In this document: positions 36,625 to 48,548 of the stretch, piece after piece | How positions within the stretch are numbered: the first letter of the stretch is position 1 | Layout: every line of letters starts with the position of its first letter | Assembly: GCA_963854835.1 (NCBI GenBank) | Contig: OY978528.1 | Span: 9,766,242-9,830,241 of the forward strand | Origin: Megamerina dolium | Lineage: Eukaryota > Arthropoda > Insecta > Diptera > Megamerinidae | Reading direction: 5' to 3' | Length of the DNA: 64,000 nucleotides | Position numbers and translations under genes: made by a program | The notes under the pieces: model-generated | Told to the model about the DNA's origin: nothing | Databases searched by the model: none | Seen by the model: only the letters and a program-made list of their open reading frames with translations

Positions 36625-37835
36625 CCAGGTGTACAAGCTTAAATCCGTTGTTTGCTCGTAGGTGGCGTTAGTGAGCATATTGAGCTATTATCGACTGTGA
36701 ATCCTTTTTTTATCGGTTCGACACCTGTTTACATCAATTAGTAAACATCATCAGTGATTTCATACAATAACATACATTTTTCCTCGTATAATCATGTCTA
36801 GTTTCGTGCCAGAAAAAGAGCATATGCGAGAAGCTCTACTTTTTTGCTTCAATTTGAAGAAATCTGTTGCTGAGTCGCATCGAATGCTAGTGGAGACAGT
36901 GCGCTAACGGAAACCATTTGCAAAGACTGGTTTCGTCGGTTCAAAGAAGGCCATTTTGACTTGAGTGACAAGAAGCGTGAAAATAGACTCAGAAAAGTTG
37001 AGGACCATGATTTGTAGGCTCTTTTGGATGAGGACGACACCCAATCGCAAAAAATGCTTGCCGGATAGTTAGATGTTACCCAACAAGCCATTTCCATACG
37101 TTTACGAGCCATGGGGAAGGTTCAAAAATTTGGAAAATGGGTAGCCCATGAATTGAACGATAGGCAGATGGAGCGACGCCAAAACACATGCGAAATCTTG
37201 CTTGCTAGACAAAAAAGAAAGTCGTTCCTGCATCTTGTGGTGACTTGCGATGAAAAGTGGATATAAATACTTTGAGAATCCTAAACGAAAAAAATCACGG
37301 GTCGACCCCGGCCAACCAGCAACTTCTTCTCCAAGACCAAGTCATCTACTACGAGCTGTTGAAACCTGGTGAAACTGTCAATGCTCACCGCTACTACCAA
37401 TAACTAGTGAAATTGCGCCGTGCTTTGGGTGAAAGAAAGCCTGGTTATGAACAAAGACATGAGAAACTGATTTTTTTCCACGACACACTCCACGACTACT
37501 TGGACACACTCAATTGGGAGGTGCTACCTCATCCCGCTTATTCACCAGACCTGGCCTATTCTGACTATCACCTGTTTTCGTCGATGGGTCACGCGCTCAC
37601 CGAACAGCACTTCGATTCGTATGAAGACGTCGGAAAATGGCTTGACGAGTGGTTTGCCTCGAAAAATGAGGAATTCTTTTGGCATGCTATACACACATTG
37701 CCCGAGAGATGGGAAAAATGTATAGCTAGTGAGGGCAAATACTTTGAATAAATTAATTTTTGGCTTTCTATGAAAAAAAAAAAAATGTGTTTTTTTTTTT
37801 ACCGAAAAATATCGGATTTAAGCTTGTACACCTGG
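36625..37835 (+). mobile_element. Mariner element, mauritiana subfamily, with 23-bp perfect terminal repeats
   Basis: The ends CCAGGTGTACAAGCTTAAAT... (36625-36647) and its exact complement (37813-37835) form 23-bp perfect terminal inverted repeats, flanked on both sides by the TA target duplication (36623-36624 and 37836-37837). Length is 1211 bp, close to the family's usual 1.28 kb. The element is non-functional because its transposase is broken (next entry). The intact repeats could still be mobilised if a related transposase were present. Confidence 0.95.
36794..37751 (+). pseudogene. Mariner transposase (mauritiana subfamily), degenerate
   Basis: The start is ATG at 36794, reading MSSFVPEKEHMREALLFCFN and SHRMLVE, close to the N-terminus of Mos1-type transposases. 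A frame shift near 36885-36890 moves to ALTETICKDWFRRFKEGHFD. In-frame stops follow at 37015-37017, 37066-37068 and 37264-37266. The first catalytic Asp is seen in TCDEKW and the second in FFHD, but the residues after the second Asp are deleted (FFHDTLHDYLDTL). The third is in SPDLAYSDYHLF. Another deletion lies after VDPGQPATSSPRP. The last open part, 37407-37751, runs to the natural C-terminus WEKCIASEGKYFE. The role would have been cut-and-paste transposition by a D,D34D catalytic domain. The enzyme is dead. Confidence 0.9.
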
Positions 37836-37837
37836 TA

Positions 37838-38414
37838 AATAGTGTTTTTCACTTGAAAATTTCAATGTTCTGAGTGAATTTTGTTCATATTGCCTGAAAT
37901 TTATTTTAAAGAAGTTTTAAACTGGACTCTGTTTAGTTTCGATTCATGCTTTTCTTGTGAGGCATTGAAAAAAAAAAAAATACAATAAATCGGCCTCAGA
38001 GCCCTTCTATGCTAATATGTCTGGAGTCTCATAGTCCGCGATATCTACGTGCCTAGAGCCCACACTAACGTCAGACTATTACATATTTCGAAGAAGGTGA
38101 CAGAATATTCTATGTTCAGCAGTGCACCTTAACTGTCACTGGGGGCGCAGATAGGCTAGCCTTTCATGGAGTCACAGGGCATAGATAGAATGAAAAAATG
38201 CAAGTCAGTCCTGCATTTATCCAATACCGAATGAGAGCTGTACCAGTGACCACTCTGTATCAGCTAGTAGATGGCCTCCGTTGCATGAATACTTACAGTG
38301 TACATTTAGGGTAGGGAGCTGGGCCAGACGTAGTGTGGAAAATCCCAGTACAAAATGAAGCCGCACTTTGCTGCGGTCTAGTCAACTCAACTAAACTGCC
38401 GACGCATAAGTGAT
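37838..38414. other. Gene-free stretch, less AT-rich
   Basis: 37990-38412 has higher G+C than its surroundings and continues, after the inserted SINE, at 38784-39000. I found no open coding frame in it. It may be part of an unrecognised older repeat. Confidence 0.4.
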
Positions 38415-38783
38415 TAAAAAAATAAATAAATATGTGGCACTTAAAGCCCCGAAGTGCTCATTGGCCGAGCTTCTCTTCAATTACTGTTGTGCGTGTTAAA
38501 TTTTGGGGCAGTATTTGAAAGGACCTACTTATTTTAGCCGGTTCCGAATGGCAGAACCTTTGTGATATCACTTTTTCTGAGCTTTGTCACAGAGTTCTTT
38601 TAGAAGCTTTTTCATGGCAAGTTGTTACTGTCGGAAGAATTGCCAATTGTTTGCGGACAGGTGCGTACCGTTCGAAAGAAAAATCTTTTCGATATTAAAT
38701 TTGTTATGCATCAGCCGGGGATTGAACCACGACCTACAGATCAGAAGGCGAACACACTAACCACTGAGCTACGGCACCCACTA
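38415..38783 (-). mobile_element. tRNA-headed SINE (family S1), full length with 13-bp target duplication
   Basis: ACGCATAAGTGAT is present on both sides (38402-38414 and 38784-38796), a clean target-site duplication. On the minus strand the element begins GGGTGCCGTAGCTCAGTGGT (A-box), has a B-box GGTTCAATCCCC, then the S1 body (GAACTCTGTGACAAAGCTCA, GTAGGTCCTTTCAAATACTG, TTTAACACGCACAACAGTAA), and ends AAGTGCCACATATTTATTTA. The total is about 369 bp. It was made by LINE machinery, and its 3' end resembles the RTE-like LINE of this window. It encodes no protein. Confidence 0.9.
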
Positions 38784-39110
38784 ACGCATAAGTGATAATG
38801 GGTCAAATGATAGCCGTGTTGATCCACAGGACCATGCTAGCAGAAAGAACCTACGACTAGCTATTTAACGGCACAATATAAGGAGAAAAGAGATAGTGCT
38901 AAGGATATGACAAGCAGACGATCATCCGCCTGGACCGTTACAATCCACCGAGCTAGCATTTAACGAAACTAAATTGCTAGCACTCTATCCACGCCATGCT
39001 GCCTGACAGACTTACGTATACTACATATATTATGAAAGTAGTATTATGAAACGCACCCCGAAATATGCCCATTGCTTTCTTGACGAGACCCCATTCTACC
39101 TTGGCTACAG

Positions 39111-39270
39111 GGTTGTGCAAGCACGACTCACAAAATATTCCACTTTGATAGACGTGCCGATTATTGCCAATTTGTCAACCGTACTGGGTGGTTCGGTAAG
39201 CAAATATGATGTACAGAATCATCCCTGTGATACCATACCACTTCCTTTCAGCCTAAGAGAGCCCTCCGAT
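39111..39270 (+). other. Candidate internal exon of an unrecognised gene
   Basis: A 160-base segment lies between an acceptor-like site (TTCTACCTTGGCTACAG, ending 39110) and a strong donor GTGAGT (39271). The frame is open throughout (it continues from an ATG at 39046 to a stop near 39310) and reads QARLTKYSTLIDVPIIANLS, TVLGGSVSKYDVQNHPCDTI and PLPFSLREPSD. The residue mix is balanced and unlike the low-complexity frames around it. I do not recognise the family and see no partner exons nearby. It could be one exon of a gene with very long introns, or chance. Confidence 0.27.
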
Positions 39271-40224
39271 GTGAGTATATTCATATTTTTTGCAATGGTT
39301 ACTGCGAAATAAATTCATAATTATTGATTCTTAGAATTTATCTATAGCACGTACCGATATAATTACATAAACAGATAAAAATGATAACAAAAAAAGTCAT
39401 GGCGCAATAGAAAGTTGGAGAGAGAGAGAGAGAGAGAGTGAGAGAGAGAAAGAGAGGGAAAAAAAAACGAAAAGAAATATACCCAAGAAAACAATTGCGC
39501 ACCTACATAAGTAACTAAATGTCCTTTGGTTGACCTTTAACAGCTTTTGAGTTGCACAATTAGGTTTTTTCTTCTTGAAGTGTATTCATTCTCATCAAAT
39601 TTCATTTAAATGTGTACCTACTCACACGTGCGTACGCCTACTTGATGCTTTTGTATGTATATTTACATATACATATTTATACATAAATACATACACACTT
39701 GAGTATGCATGTGTGTGTGTATGTGTGTATATAATGCAATATTTGACAGTCGAATACAATAAATAATAAATAATAAATGAAATGGAAATGAATAAGGCCC
39801 GTGCATGAGATGAAAAAAGGAGACAGATAAATGGAGTGCGAGAGAGATAGAGATACAGCTCTTTTTTGGTTTATGTGAAAATAGTGAGATATATTCCCTT
39901 AGTAACATTTAAAACAATTCAATCAAAATCATACAATCCTACATAGTTCCATTCTGATATTACGTCAATGAACGCTATCCGAGTTATCTTAAACTATACT
40001 TAGCCTCACACATACTGATACACCAAAAACATGCTCCTACTTCTATTGAATAATATCCCTCCTACCCTATCCTATCCGCCTATCCACACATGTCACCGGT
40101 GCAGATTATAGCAGAACAAAGCAGAGCAAGAGAGAGAGAGAGAGAGGGAGAGAGAGAGAGCATCATGCTCTCAAGGTTAAATTTTTGTAATGTCGATTGT
40201 ATTTGACGTGAAGAATACCAACAA

Positions 40225-40225
40225 T

Positions 40226-40267
<42 letters not shown>
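40225..40267. repeat. Long (CAA)n triplet tract
   Basis: About fourteen uninterrupted CAA units, the longest of more than twenty (CAA)n/(GTT)n tracts in the window. Minus-strand open frames across it read as long runs of Cys or Val and are artefacts. Confidence 0.95.
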
Positions 40268-40268
<1 letters not shown>

Positions 40269-40614
40269 CGATATTCCCAATAATGTGGTGGGTTTGAGGA
40301 TCCACAGCAGCAGGTGCGCAAGATATCAATAAAGAAAAACATAAAAAAGGGCCAGCAAAGCACACTCACGCATACACACGTGCTAACGTACACACACACA
40401 CACATACACACACTCACACGCGCGCGTTGTCAAATTAATATATAGTAACAACAACAACAACATCTATAACAGTAAATGCAAAGAATATTATTATTATTAT
40501 TATTATTATTGTATGAAGTGCTCTCGTTGTATCTCATTCTTACTTTAGCAATGCTAATAAATATTCTATATAAACAGTGTGGCCAGATAGTTTGTAGGAC
40601 AAGCAATATTCGAA

Positions 40615-40737
40615 GTAGGTCCCTTCGAATGCTGTCGAAATTTAACACGAAGAGAAGCTCGGTGGTATCACAATGGGCCCCTCTGGCCTAAGTGTGTCCT
40701 CTCAGAGAGAGGGCAGCCACATAACCTAACCTAACCT
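40615..40737 (+). mobile_element. 5'-truncated SINE-like insertion with (CCTAA)n tail and 10-bp target duplication
   Basis: AATATTCGAA flanks the segment on both sides (40605-40614 and 40738-40747). The insert opens with GTAGGTCCCTTCGAATGCTG, TTTAACACGAAGAGAAGCTC, which is the 3' half of family S1. It then changes to a different end, CCTCTCAGAGAGAGGGCAGC, CACATAACCTAACCTAACC. So it is a 5'-truncated retroposon whose tail differs from S1 but keeps GCCACATAA before the simple repeat. It is 123 bp long and non-coding. Confidence 0.8.
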
Positions 40738-40747
40738 AATATTCGAA

Positions 40748-43700
40748 CTAAGTGGAATCTTAAGAAGCGAAATTACAATTTGAGAGATAATCTGCCACAA
40801 GAAAAGACTATGTCTTAAAAAAAAATGAGAAGAATACTGAGGTTTGTGGATAGAGAGCCGCATGTGCCATTCGCTCTTGCGTAACGGACGTTCTAAATGT
40901 CCCAATGCATCTGATTCCAATATACTTACCTTTTATTGTATAGAAAGCAATAATAAGTGCTTTAAGACTGCGGGTAGCTGGGCGCTAGATTGAGAGATCC
41001 TACGTCCATCAAGAGTCTGCTTATATTATAAGGACGACGTACATAGTTTGGACACATAGAACAGCTAGCCAAAATGAAACTAGGGAGATGTTTACAAAAT
41101 GGCGCTTGAACGCCAATTGAGTTCGTGGGAGTTTAATCAAGAATATTTTGATGGTTTGAGAAAAAAAATGTTCAAATAGCAACCGCAATTTTGCAATCGA
41201 TACAATTTCAAATGATGCCTTTGGCATATCATGACTAGTAACCCTAGTAGAAGGAGGAGTCTCCTTTACCATCGATTACAAAGTTTTATTACGCATGGAA
41301 TGTTGTTGTTGTGAGTGTTTGAAGAGCTAAAGCTTCTGTTCAGCAACCCAATTAGATCTTGTCTACCATTCTGAGTCTAGTTAGATCTACTGAATCTACC
41401 ATAGACCAAGTTGTAATAACATAACAAGTCCTGTAGAAGACGACCATCTGACGCCGATTGCGAACAGTTTATTATCCTCCTTTGATATGCATTTATTGTA
41501 TGAATTTTGAGAATCATTGTAACCGACAAATGCAACACAATTTAATTTTTTTTTAAATTTAAGTCCAACATTACATTTAATTCTTTGGCTTAGTGAAAAT
41601 TACCTTTTTGCAATTGCAATTGCAATAGTTTTTGATAAACATGGACCTATTTTCTTTCAGTATCATTGTGTTGAATTTGCAATAATGTCAGAAGAAACTG
41701 AGAATTGCCGATTGTTTGACGGTATATTTTGACAGAGCAAAATTTTTATAATTCGCAAGAAATGGGTTTGACTTTGCTGATCTTGTGGTATTATAGTATA
41801 ACGTAGTAATCACTAAATTACATCACAAAACTTAGCTCACTTTTGGTTAAAGTGCCAACTTTATTCGTCTTTATAGGCATTTCATAAAAAAGAGCAGAAG
41901 AAAATTAGAGAAGAAACACATGAATTCTAAAAAATTTATTTTACCTTTGTGACTTAATATTCATATTGCATTTTAATTTATTTTATTTATTTTCCAATAA
42001 ATAATATTTTCTAATCAATCAAAAATTGTATATGAAAATAATTCACACACAATATGGTCACACTGTTCTCTTCTGTGTCATACTCATCATGCATGCGCTC
42101 TCTGTGTACGAGAGAGTGAGTGTACGAGTATATTGCAATGTTAGCGGTAAGAAGGGAAAGAGATAGAAGATAGATGATGTTGCCAACACAACAACAGCAG
42201 CAACAATAGTAGTTATACTTAGTAGAAAAAATAGAATCCTTCAAATTTAGCCTTGAACTTTAACTGGTTTACACAAGGTAAGAGCGGAGGGTCATACTAG
42301 TTGGTTGGTTGGTTGGTTGGTTGGATGGTTGGTACTCGTAGCTCGTGTTTGATGATATCAATGACATTTAAAGCGATATATAATGCAAGCAATTTGTAAA
42401 TATAATCGAATATTGTCACATTGATATAGACATGGACATAGACATATGTTTGAGTCCATGTACATAGGTATTACTTTGTTAAAATGTTAACAAATTAATA
42501 TGTCAATATGTATGTATATCGATGTACATTTAAAATAGAATGACCTTGGTAGGTTATTATCATCGACGCATTTACATTCACATACACTCGCACTTACTCC
42601 TCATATACTGACGCCGCATGACATATTTATTTACATGTACACTAGCGCTTACGTACGTAATATTTCGAGAGCGTTGTAGTCTTTTTGAGCACATTCATGC
42701 ATATGTTGGTATGTGTGTATTTACGTATAACCTTGACTAAAATCGCCTACACATAGGCTATAAAAATATTTATATTTGCGTCGTAGCTAAAATACGCACA
42801 CTAAGGCAAGCACGACGCCGCACCAACGAGTCAACCAAGCAAACGAACGTACGTTCGAAAGGCAATTTAGAGTTCAAACGTAAAATTAACGCAAATGGCA
42901 ACAATATGTTGTAACCGTAATACATCGTAAGTAGGAGGCTGGTATTGCGTGGGTTGGGTCGTGGGGACTTGTAACGCACTTTCATTCGTTTGTCGGTATG
43001 AACTTTCATTTACATATAAATATTTGTGAACGCATGTAAATAAATTGCATACAGAGAGTGAGTAATTGTAGACAATTTCTTTTTCTCTATCTCTTTCATC
43101 ATCATTCTCTCTCTCTCTCTCACTCTGTTTATGGTCGAACACTGTCAAATTTTGCCGCTATGTGGCGGTAGCAGTCAACTTCAGAAAGACGCCATGACAC
43201 ACAGAGAGAGAGAGAGAGAGAGAGTGTGTGTGTTTATACTATCCGTGCAATTTTGAACTCTCCATTCATCCATCTCTCTCTCCCCTCTTGGTTTTTTCTC
43301 TTGTTACATAGGCACTATGGTAAATGCTCTCTCTCTCTCTCTTATTCGCTTAAAGTTCGTTACTATCGATAATTGTGAAATTTTGTCCTCTATGCAGTGC
43401 AACAACCTTGAAACCTTGGTTTGAGAAGAATAAAACGAGATAACGAAAGCGTCGTGTCAGAGACTTTAAGAGATGTCGCTGTTAATTAATTTTTATTCTT
43501 AACTATCTCCTCGTAGTCGCTCTCTTTTATTTTATATGTTATGTCGGTTTGAATGAAGATAATAAGCAAATGCTAAATAGATTGGAAAGCTATATTAGAA
43601 AAAAATGAAAAATAGAAGAAGATGCCATGCGCGAGATATGTCATAGAAGTCAAAGGAGCAAGAAAGAGACGGAAAAAACTCGATTTTTCCCCATTTAATT

Positions 43701-43854
43701 CTCTGTATATTGTTTTCTTGCTCTTTTTTTCCCACTTGTTATTGAAATGTATGAAATTTTACCGCTATACAGTGTAATAGCCCCGAGTCAAATCGGGAAA
43801 CTGTACAGAAGAAAAATTAGATAACTTGCTTTGCTTACATATTGCGTGACGATG
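40748..43854. other. Gene-free stretch with GGTT, GA/CT tracts and a repeated ATTTTGCCGCTAT motif
   Basis: (GGTT)n lies at about 42299-42334. CT/GA tracts cluster at 43085-43123, 43201-43226 and 43327-43342. Related phrases CAAATTTTGCCGCTATGTGG (about 43147), GAAATTTTGTCCTCTATGCA (about 43378) and GAAATTTTACCGCTATACAG (about 43752) lie among them. 42540-43400 is less AT-rich and looks single-copy. Minus open frames at 42770-43148 have no domain. No gene supported. Confidence 0.5.
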
Positions 43855-44135
43855 AGCGCCACTACTCACTGTTCAGCGTGTGGGTCTTTTGCGTTTGAGG
43901 CTACATGTTCAAATCCGTCAATGACCAACTGAAATAAAATTTTTTTCGGAAAGATTAAAGTTTGTTCTCTCGAACGATATCTAGGTGGCTGATAAAAATA
44001 TTCTTCCAGCCCTTGCGCGTGGGTGTCAGCTGATAACAATTGCTAGAACAGTTAACGCACATTCTCAGAGCCGCCCTCTTAGTGACTTCTCCCTCAGAGA
44101 GGGCTCTCACACTAACCCAACCCAACCTAAACAAT
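43855..44135 (+). mobile_element. Second tRNA-headed SINE (family S2), probable
   Basis: Starts GAGCGCCACTACTCACTGTT, a diverged tRNA-like A-box region, and has a B-box-like ATGTTCAAATCC, then AACTGAAATAAAATTTTTTT. The body runs through AGCCCTTGCGCGTGGGTGTC, and the end reads CCCTCAGAGAGGGCTCTCAC, ACTAACCCAACCCAACC. The tail resembles that of the insertion at 40615-40737. No clear target duplication was found. The open frame at 43985-44176 is within it and is not a gene. Confidence 0.55.
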
Positions 44136-47100
44136 GTCTGTCATCGGCAAGAAATTTACTATTCTTCAGACAGTAAAAAAATATACCATGAAAATAGACT
44201 TCTCCGACAAAGCTAAGAATTAGTGTTGAAACAGGAATTCCTCCATTCAGAGGATGGACCTGTAAAGTCTTTGAGAGTTGAGTACTATGAGAGTTCTATG
44301 TATTATGACTGCTATGAAAGTTTTATTTTTGAATTGTGTGTAATGCTGCCCTCTAGCAATAAATTGCCAAATCACCTTGCTATACGATACATTTCCATAC
44401 AAAAAAAAACCTTAATTTATTATGAAAACAACGCGTTCACTCTCTTTTCAAATACTACTTTCTCCTTTCTAGAGTACAAATGCAACTAACTGATATAACA
44501 ATCTCTCTTACGCTCTTTTGCTTCTCTTTGAAAAAGTAATTAATTCTTGGGTGTGTTGATGTTGATGTATGAGCCGGAATGAAAGATCCGACTCTGAACA
44601 TATTCTGAATGATGCGTCTTGACTTGCCGGCGCGACTTGAGAGCTTTTACGATTTCGTTTATCTTCTTCGACCTATGGGCCTCTCTATCTATATCTTATA
44701 TCTATTTCATTCATATGTCCTTCATGTCAAAAATATTGAGCGGAATCAAGGAAAATATGCCGAAGTTTTGTCATTGAATGAGGTCGATATTATTTGCTAT
44801 GCTCTTTTTTTTTTTTTTTTTTTTTTTTGCCCCCATTAATTTCTCCAATATTTCGAAGCATGCGTACTTATGTAGACCGGTATATAATTTGGAAATGTCA
44901 TTACCATTATGCTAGCGGCAATAATTTTTGGAATGTATAAGAAGTACAATATAAATACGAGTAGTAGTAGTAGTAGTAGTAGGCACCATACGCATTTAGA
45001 ATACACGCATTTACAATTTACGCATTTACACTAAACAAAATTTCGTATGCTTAAAACACCATATTGTTAAACTCGCCATATTGTTTTTACGCGCGCAATT
45101 TTTTTCTTTTTTTTTTTTTTGTACTCTCTCCCATGTATTATTACATATTTTACTCTTCCTCTCATACATTCATTCAGGGAAATTTTTACACATTTCATTT
45201 CATTTCAGTATTCTTACGGACCTGCTTCTGCTGTTTTAGTGTAAATTGCCTGCCTAGCATCATTTCGTGGGAGCAACAAACTAAAATGCGTCATATTTTC
45301 AGCATACAGTTTATTTACTTGGTGGTTGGCGTGGTTGGCATTTGTATCGGTGTGTGCGTGTATTTGAGAGCATGAGAGTATGAGGGGACACTTGTTACTT
45401 TGCTGGGTGTGGGTGTGCTAAAAGGGGGGAAAATTACATGCAATATTTATGCAAACAAGTAAAAGCAAATAAGTAATTTCTGCCTTATAAATATTCTTGT
45501 TGTTATTCTCAAGTTCTTGAATTACATTTTTTCTTGCAAATGACAATACTTATGTCTCTTACATTTCATATTGCCAACAATTTGAAATTAAATGTGTTTA
45601 TATACAATACCTTGACTCTTGTTATAAATATTACTATTAGCATTGATATCAAATTAAGGATAATAGTTTTTTCAATCATAATAAATATATTTCAAAATTA
45701 ATTAATACTATTGCCTGTCTTCAAAAAGCTGATATTTCGACATTTTCGACATTTAGCCGTGCAACGAAGTATTGTGGATCGTAAATCGTAAACGTTCCAT
45801 AATTCAAAAAGGCCATTATATCGAAATCCCACGATATATTTATATTGATTTCTATAGTATTTATAAATCGCTTAAAAGTATGCTATACTTATGTTCTGTA
45901 ATTTACCTTTAATTGTTGCCAACTATTGAAGCATTACAAAATCAGCCCTTATGAGAAGAAAAATGCTCAAAACATACGCCATAATATATATAATAATATG
46001 TATTATATTTTTTTGCATATTTTTATTATACTTTTTATTGTATAATTTGCAATATGCATATAGTAAATATGTATATAGCATACCTTTAGGTGTTGTGTGT
46101 GTGTGTGGGTTTTTATTTATTTTCTTATACAAAAATCTCGTACATTACCTAAAAGTATGCTTAACATATTATATGCATACATATTACTTGGATAATTTAG
46201 ATTATACTTTACAATAGGGTGTTGCATTGTAATTGCGAGGCATATTAAACATCTGTGTTCTAATTTAATAAACATTTTTATGCTTACAACATTTTAGTAG
46301 GAGAATTGTATTTTTTAGTGGTTGAAAACTGAATTCTTAGTGCTATAGAAGTCGTCAGAAATTGTTTGGCAATTACAAGTATAAATTTTTTGATCTCAAA
46401 TAAAAGTAATGAGTGATCCCAGAACATATTAAGTATCGAAGTTTCGAGGTGTTTCCGAATTTTCGACTGAAAAATGACTTGGCACTCAAAACACTCTCGC
46501 CACACATCTAGTTTTCATCTTTTGAGCTGACAAGCCCTTAAATTAAAACACCTTATGCATATGCAGTATACTTTTAGGTGTTACCAGCATCATAACACAA
46601 TTTGATTTGTGTAGGTTTGTGTAGGTTTGTGTAGGGCGAAGCTGAAATTATACTAAATAAGCGCCAAAAAAAAAACAAAAAATTCTTTCAAGGACAAAGC
46701 ATCATCCTACGCTCAGACACATGCTCCTAACTACTTAAACAATTTCGCATTTGCAAATTTGTTGTTGCATACTTTTAGGGATCTGCGTTTACAAGTGCTT
46801 GTACGCGTGTTGTTGTTGTTGTTGTTGTTGTACTCGGTGTTATGCACGTGTTTATAATTTGTTTGTTTTTTTCCAAATCTTTTCTGTTTGTTTTTTTTTT
46901 CTCTTTTTTTTTTGGTTCGTCCTTTTGCCCTTCTTAGAGTATATGTATTTGTAATTTCATTTGTAACTTTCTCTATTAACATTTATCCAACAACCTACAC
47001 ACATAATTTTACATGTTGTAGATGTAATATTTTGTTAACTCTAATAGTGCTGGTATATTGTATATATTATATTTACTGTTTTTAATATTTAATGTTATTT

Positions 47101-48125
47101 ATTTTCTGCATGATTCTCCCACCCGGTGATGATGATCATTGGGAAAAGTTTTTTTTTTTTTGATATGCACATACAATATTTATTTGTAGCATATTTTTTG
47201 GCGCTTTCATATTAGGTATATTAGATGTTGAGAAGTTGTTGTTGTATTTTTATTTTTTTTTTTTGACACGTTAATACTTATTTGCCGGTCAGGTTGTTAT
47301 TATGAGATTATATTGTGCGTGATTTTTTGTTTTTCTCCCTTTTTGCTATTTTTATTTTAATTGAGAGAATAATTAGACAAGGTCAAAAGAAAGTCATACT
47401 GTGAGTGAATATAAAGATAATTGGCAGCAAAAGTCTATGATTGAGAGAAGCAAAAAAAAATTATAGTTAGTTACATATAAAATAAATTCGTGGAAATTAT
47501 TTGAAAAGTTTTTGAAAAGATAAATCCACATCGTAGGAGGTAATAAACAGTTGCAAAGTCAAATCATCCCTGTATTCAACATATAGTTGAATAAGACTAG
47601 TTGCGACCAGTTAGATGTACTTCTAAAGCTTTTGGGCTTTCTACTAAGACTTGAAGTCTATTATTAGGACATTTTATTCTGGCTTGGGTTTATGTAATTT
47701 TTATATTAAACTTCTGAAGAGTCTAACCAAGCACTGGTCCAGTACTGGTCCCTTGATATGTTAATTCTGATATTATATGGTCTATCCTTCTGTCTACTCA
47801 ATTGTCTAGAACCATTACACTAGTTACGACCAGTTATGTGGTACAGCAATATGCAATATTCTATGATTTAAATTATATGAACACTAAATATGAATTAGGA
47901 AATGTTTTCTATATTAAAAGAGATGAGAATAACTATTATTCTCAGATAATCAACAATATCATTTCATATTTGGAGAAATGCAAACTTATGATTCCAACAA
48001 ATCAATGAATTTGCCTTTTGTATTCTGATCTCAATAATAAATCTCCATTAGAATGATAAGTCCGATATCATATAATATTCATATAGCATATAACATAGAA
48101 TATATGCATATGTCATAATATATCA

Positions 48126-48157
<32 letters not shown>

Positions 48158-48546
48158 TTTAGTTGTTTGTGCTTATGTTCTTACTTATTGTCAAAATAAA
48201 CACAAACAAATGAGTTCATTTATTATTTGTAACATTTTGACTCAGAAACCACCTATCCAACCAACAAACTGAGAATTGAAAATTTCGTTAGAAAAATATT
48301 TATATGAAAATCCTACGCATGAATTACAAACACCTATGTGTAATACATACATGTATGAGTAGGCACATGGTTTTATGAATGTGCTCTTTTTTGAAGCCAT
48401 TTATTATAATTATTATCATATATACAATATTAAATGTGCTTATGCGTGAAGGAAATAAGGATTTAAGAAACTTTCCACAAGTTAGTCATATATCATTGGT
48501 TAGGTTAGAGTAAGCTAAATGAATTCTTGCTCATAAAAATCGATTA
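44136..48546. other. Long gene-free AT-rich stretch
   Basis: Contains a (GTA)n tract near 44960-44981, long T-runs (44801-44828, 45103-45120), (GTT)n at 46809-46830, (ATT)n at 48125-48156, and AACTAGT/ACCAGTTA motifs at 47590-47840. Many short open frames occur (for example 44609-44839, 45064-45375, 45951-46217). All are hydrophobic read-through of T-rich DNA with no domain motifs. No gene supported. Confidence 0.5.
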
Positions 48547-48548
48547 TA

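Larger units (their letters stand above)
38784..40604. other. Mostly gene-free stretch with GA and CAA tracts; holds a candidate exon
   Basis: A (GA)n-rich tract lies at 39416-39460 and another at 40129-40160. (CAA)n lies at 40225-40267, CA-rich sequence at 40390-40425, and (ATT)n near 40487-40510. The long minus-strand open frames at 40080-40417 are translations of the CAA and GA tracts. The candidate exon at 39111-39270 is listed separately. Confidence 0.5.

Noticed and set aside
38700..38783. tRNA-like sequence with A-box and B-box (also at 29.0, 52.2 and 60.5 kb)
   Set aside because: It is always attached to the same 300-base body and tail and, in one copy, flanked by a target duplication. 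The stems are imperfect. These are SINE heads, not tRNA genes.
40080..40417. Long minus-strand frames with runs of Cys or Val
   Set aside because: They are translations of (CAA)n and GA tracts in three frames. No codon structure or domains outside the runs.
40721..40737. (CCTAA)3, the ancestral insect telomere repeat
   Set aside because: Only three units, and it forms the tail of a retroposon with a target duplication. Flies lack this telomere type. Not an interstitial telomere.
44609..45375. Several hydrophobic + frames that might be membrane proteins
   Set aside because: Phe/Tyr/Leu-rich reading of T-runs. The same pattern appears on any T-rich stretch in this window.
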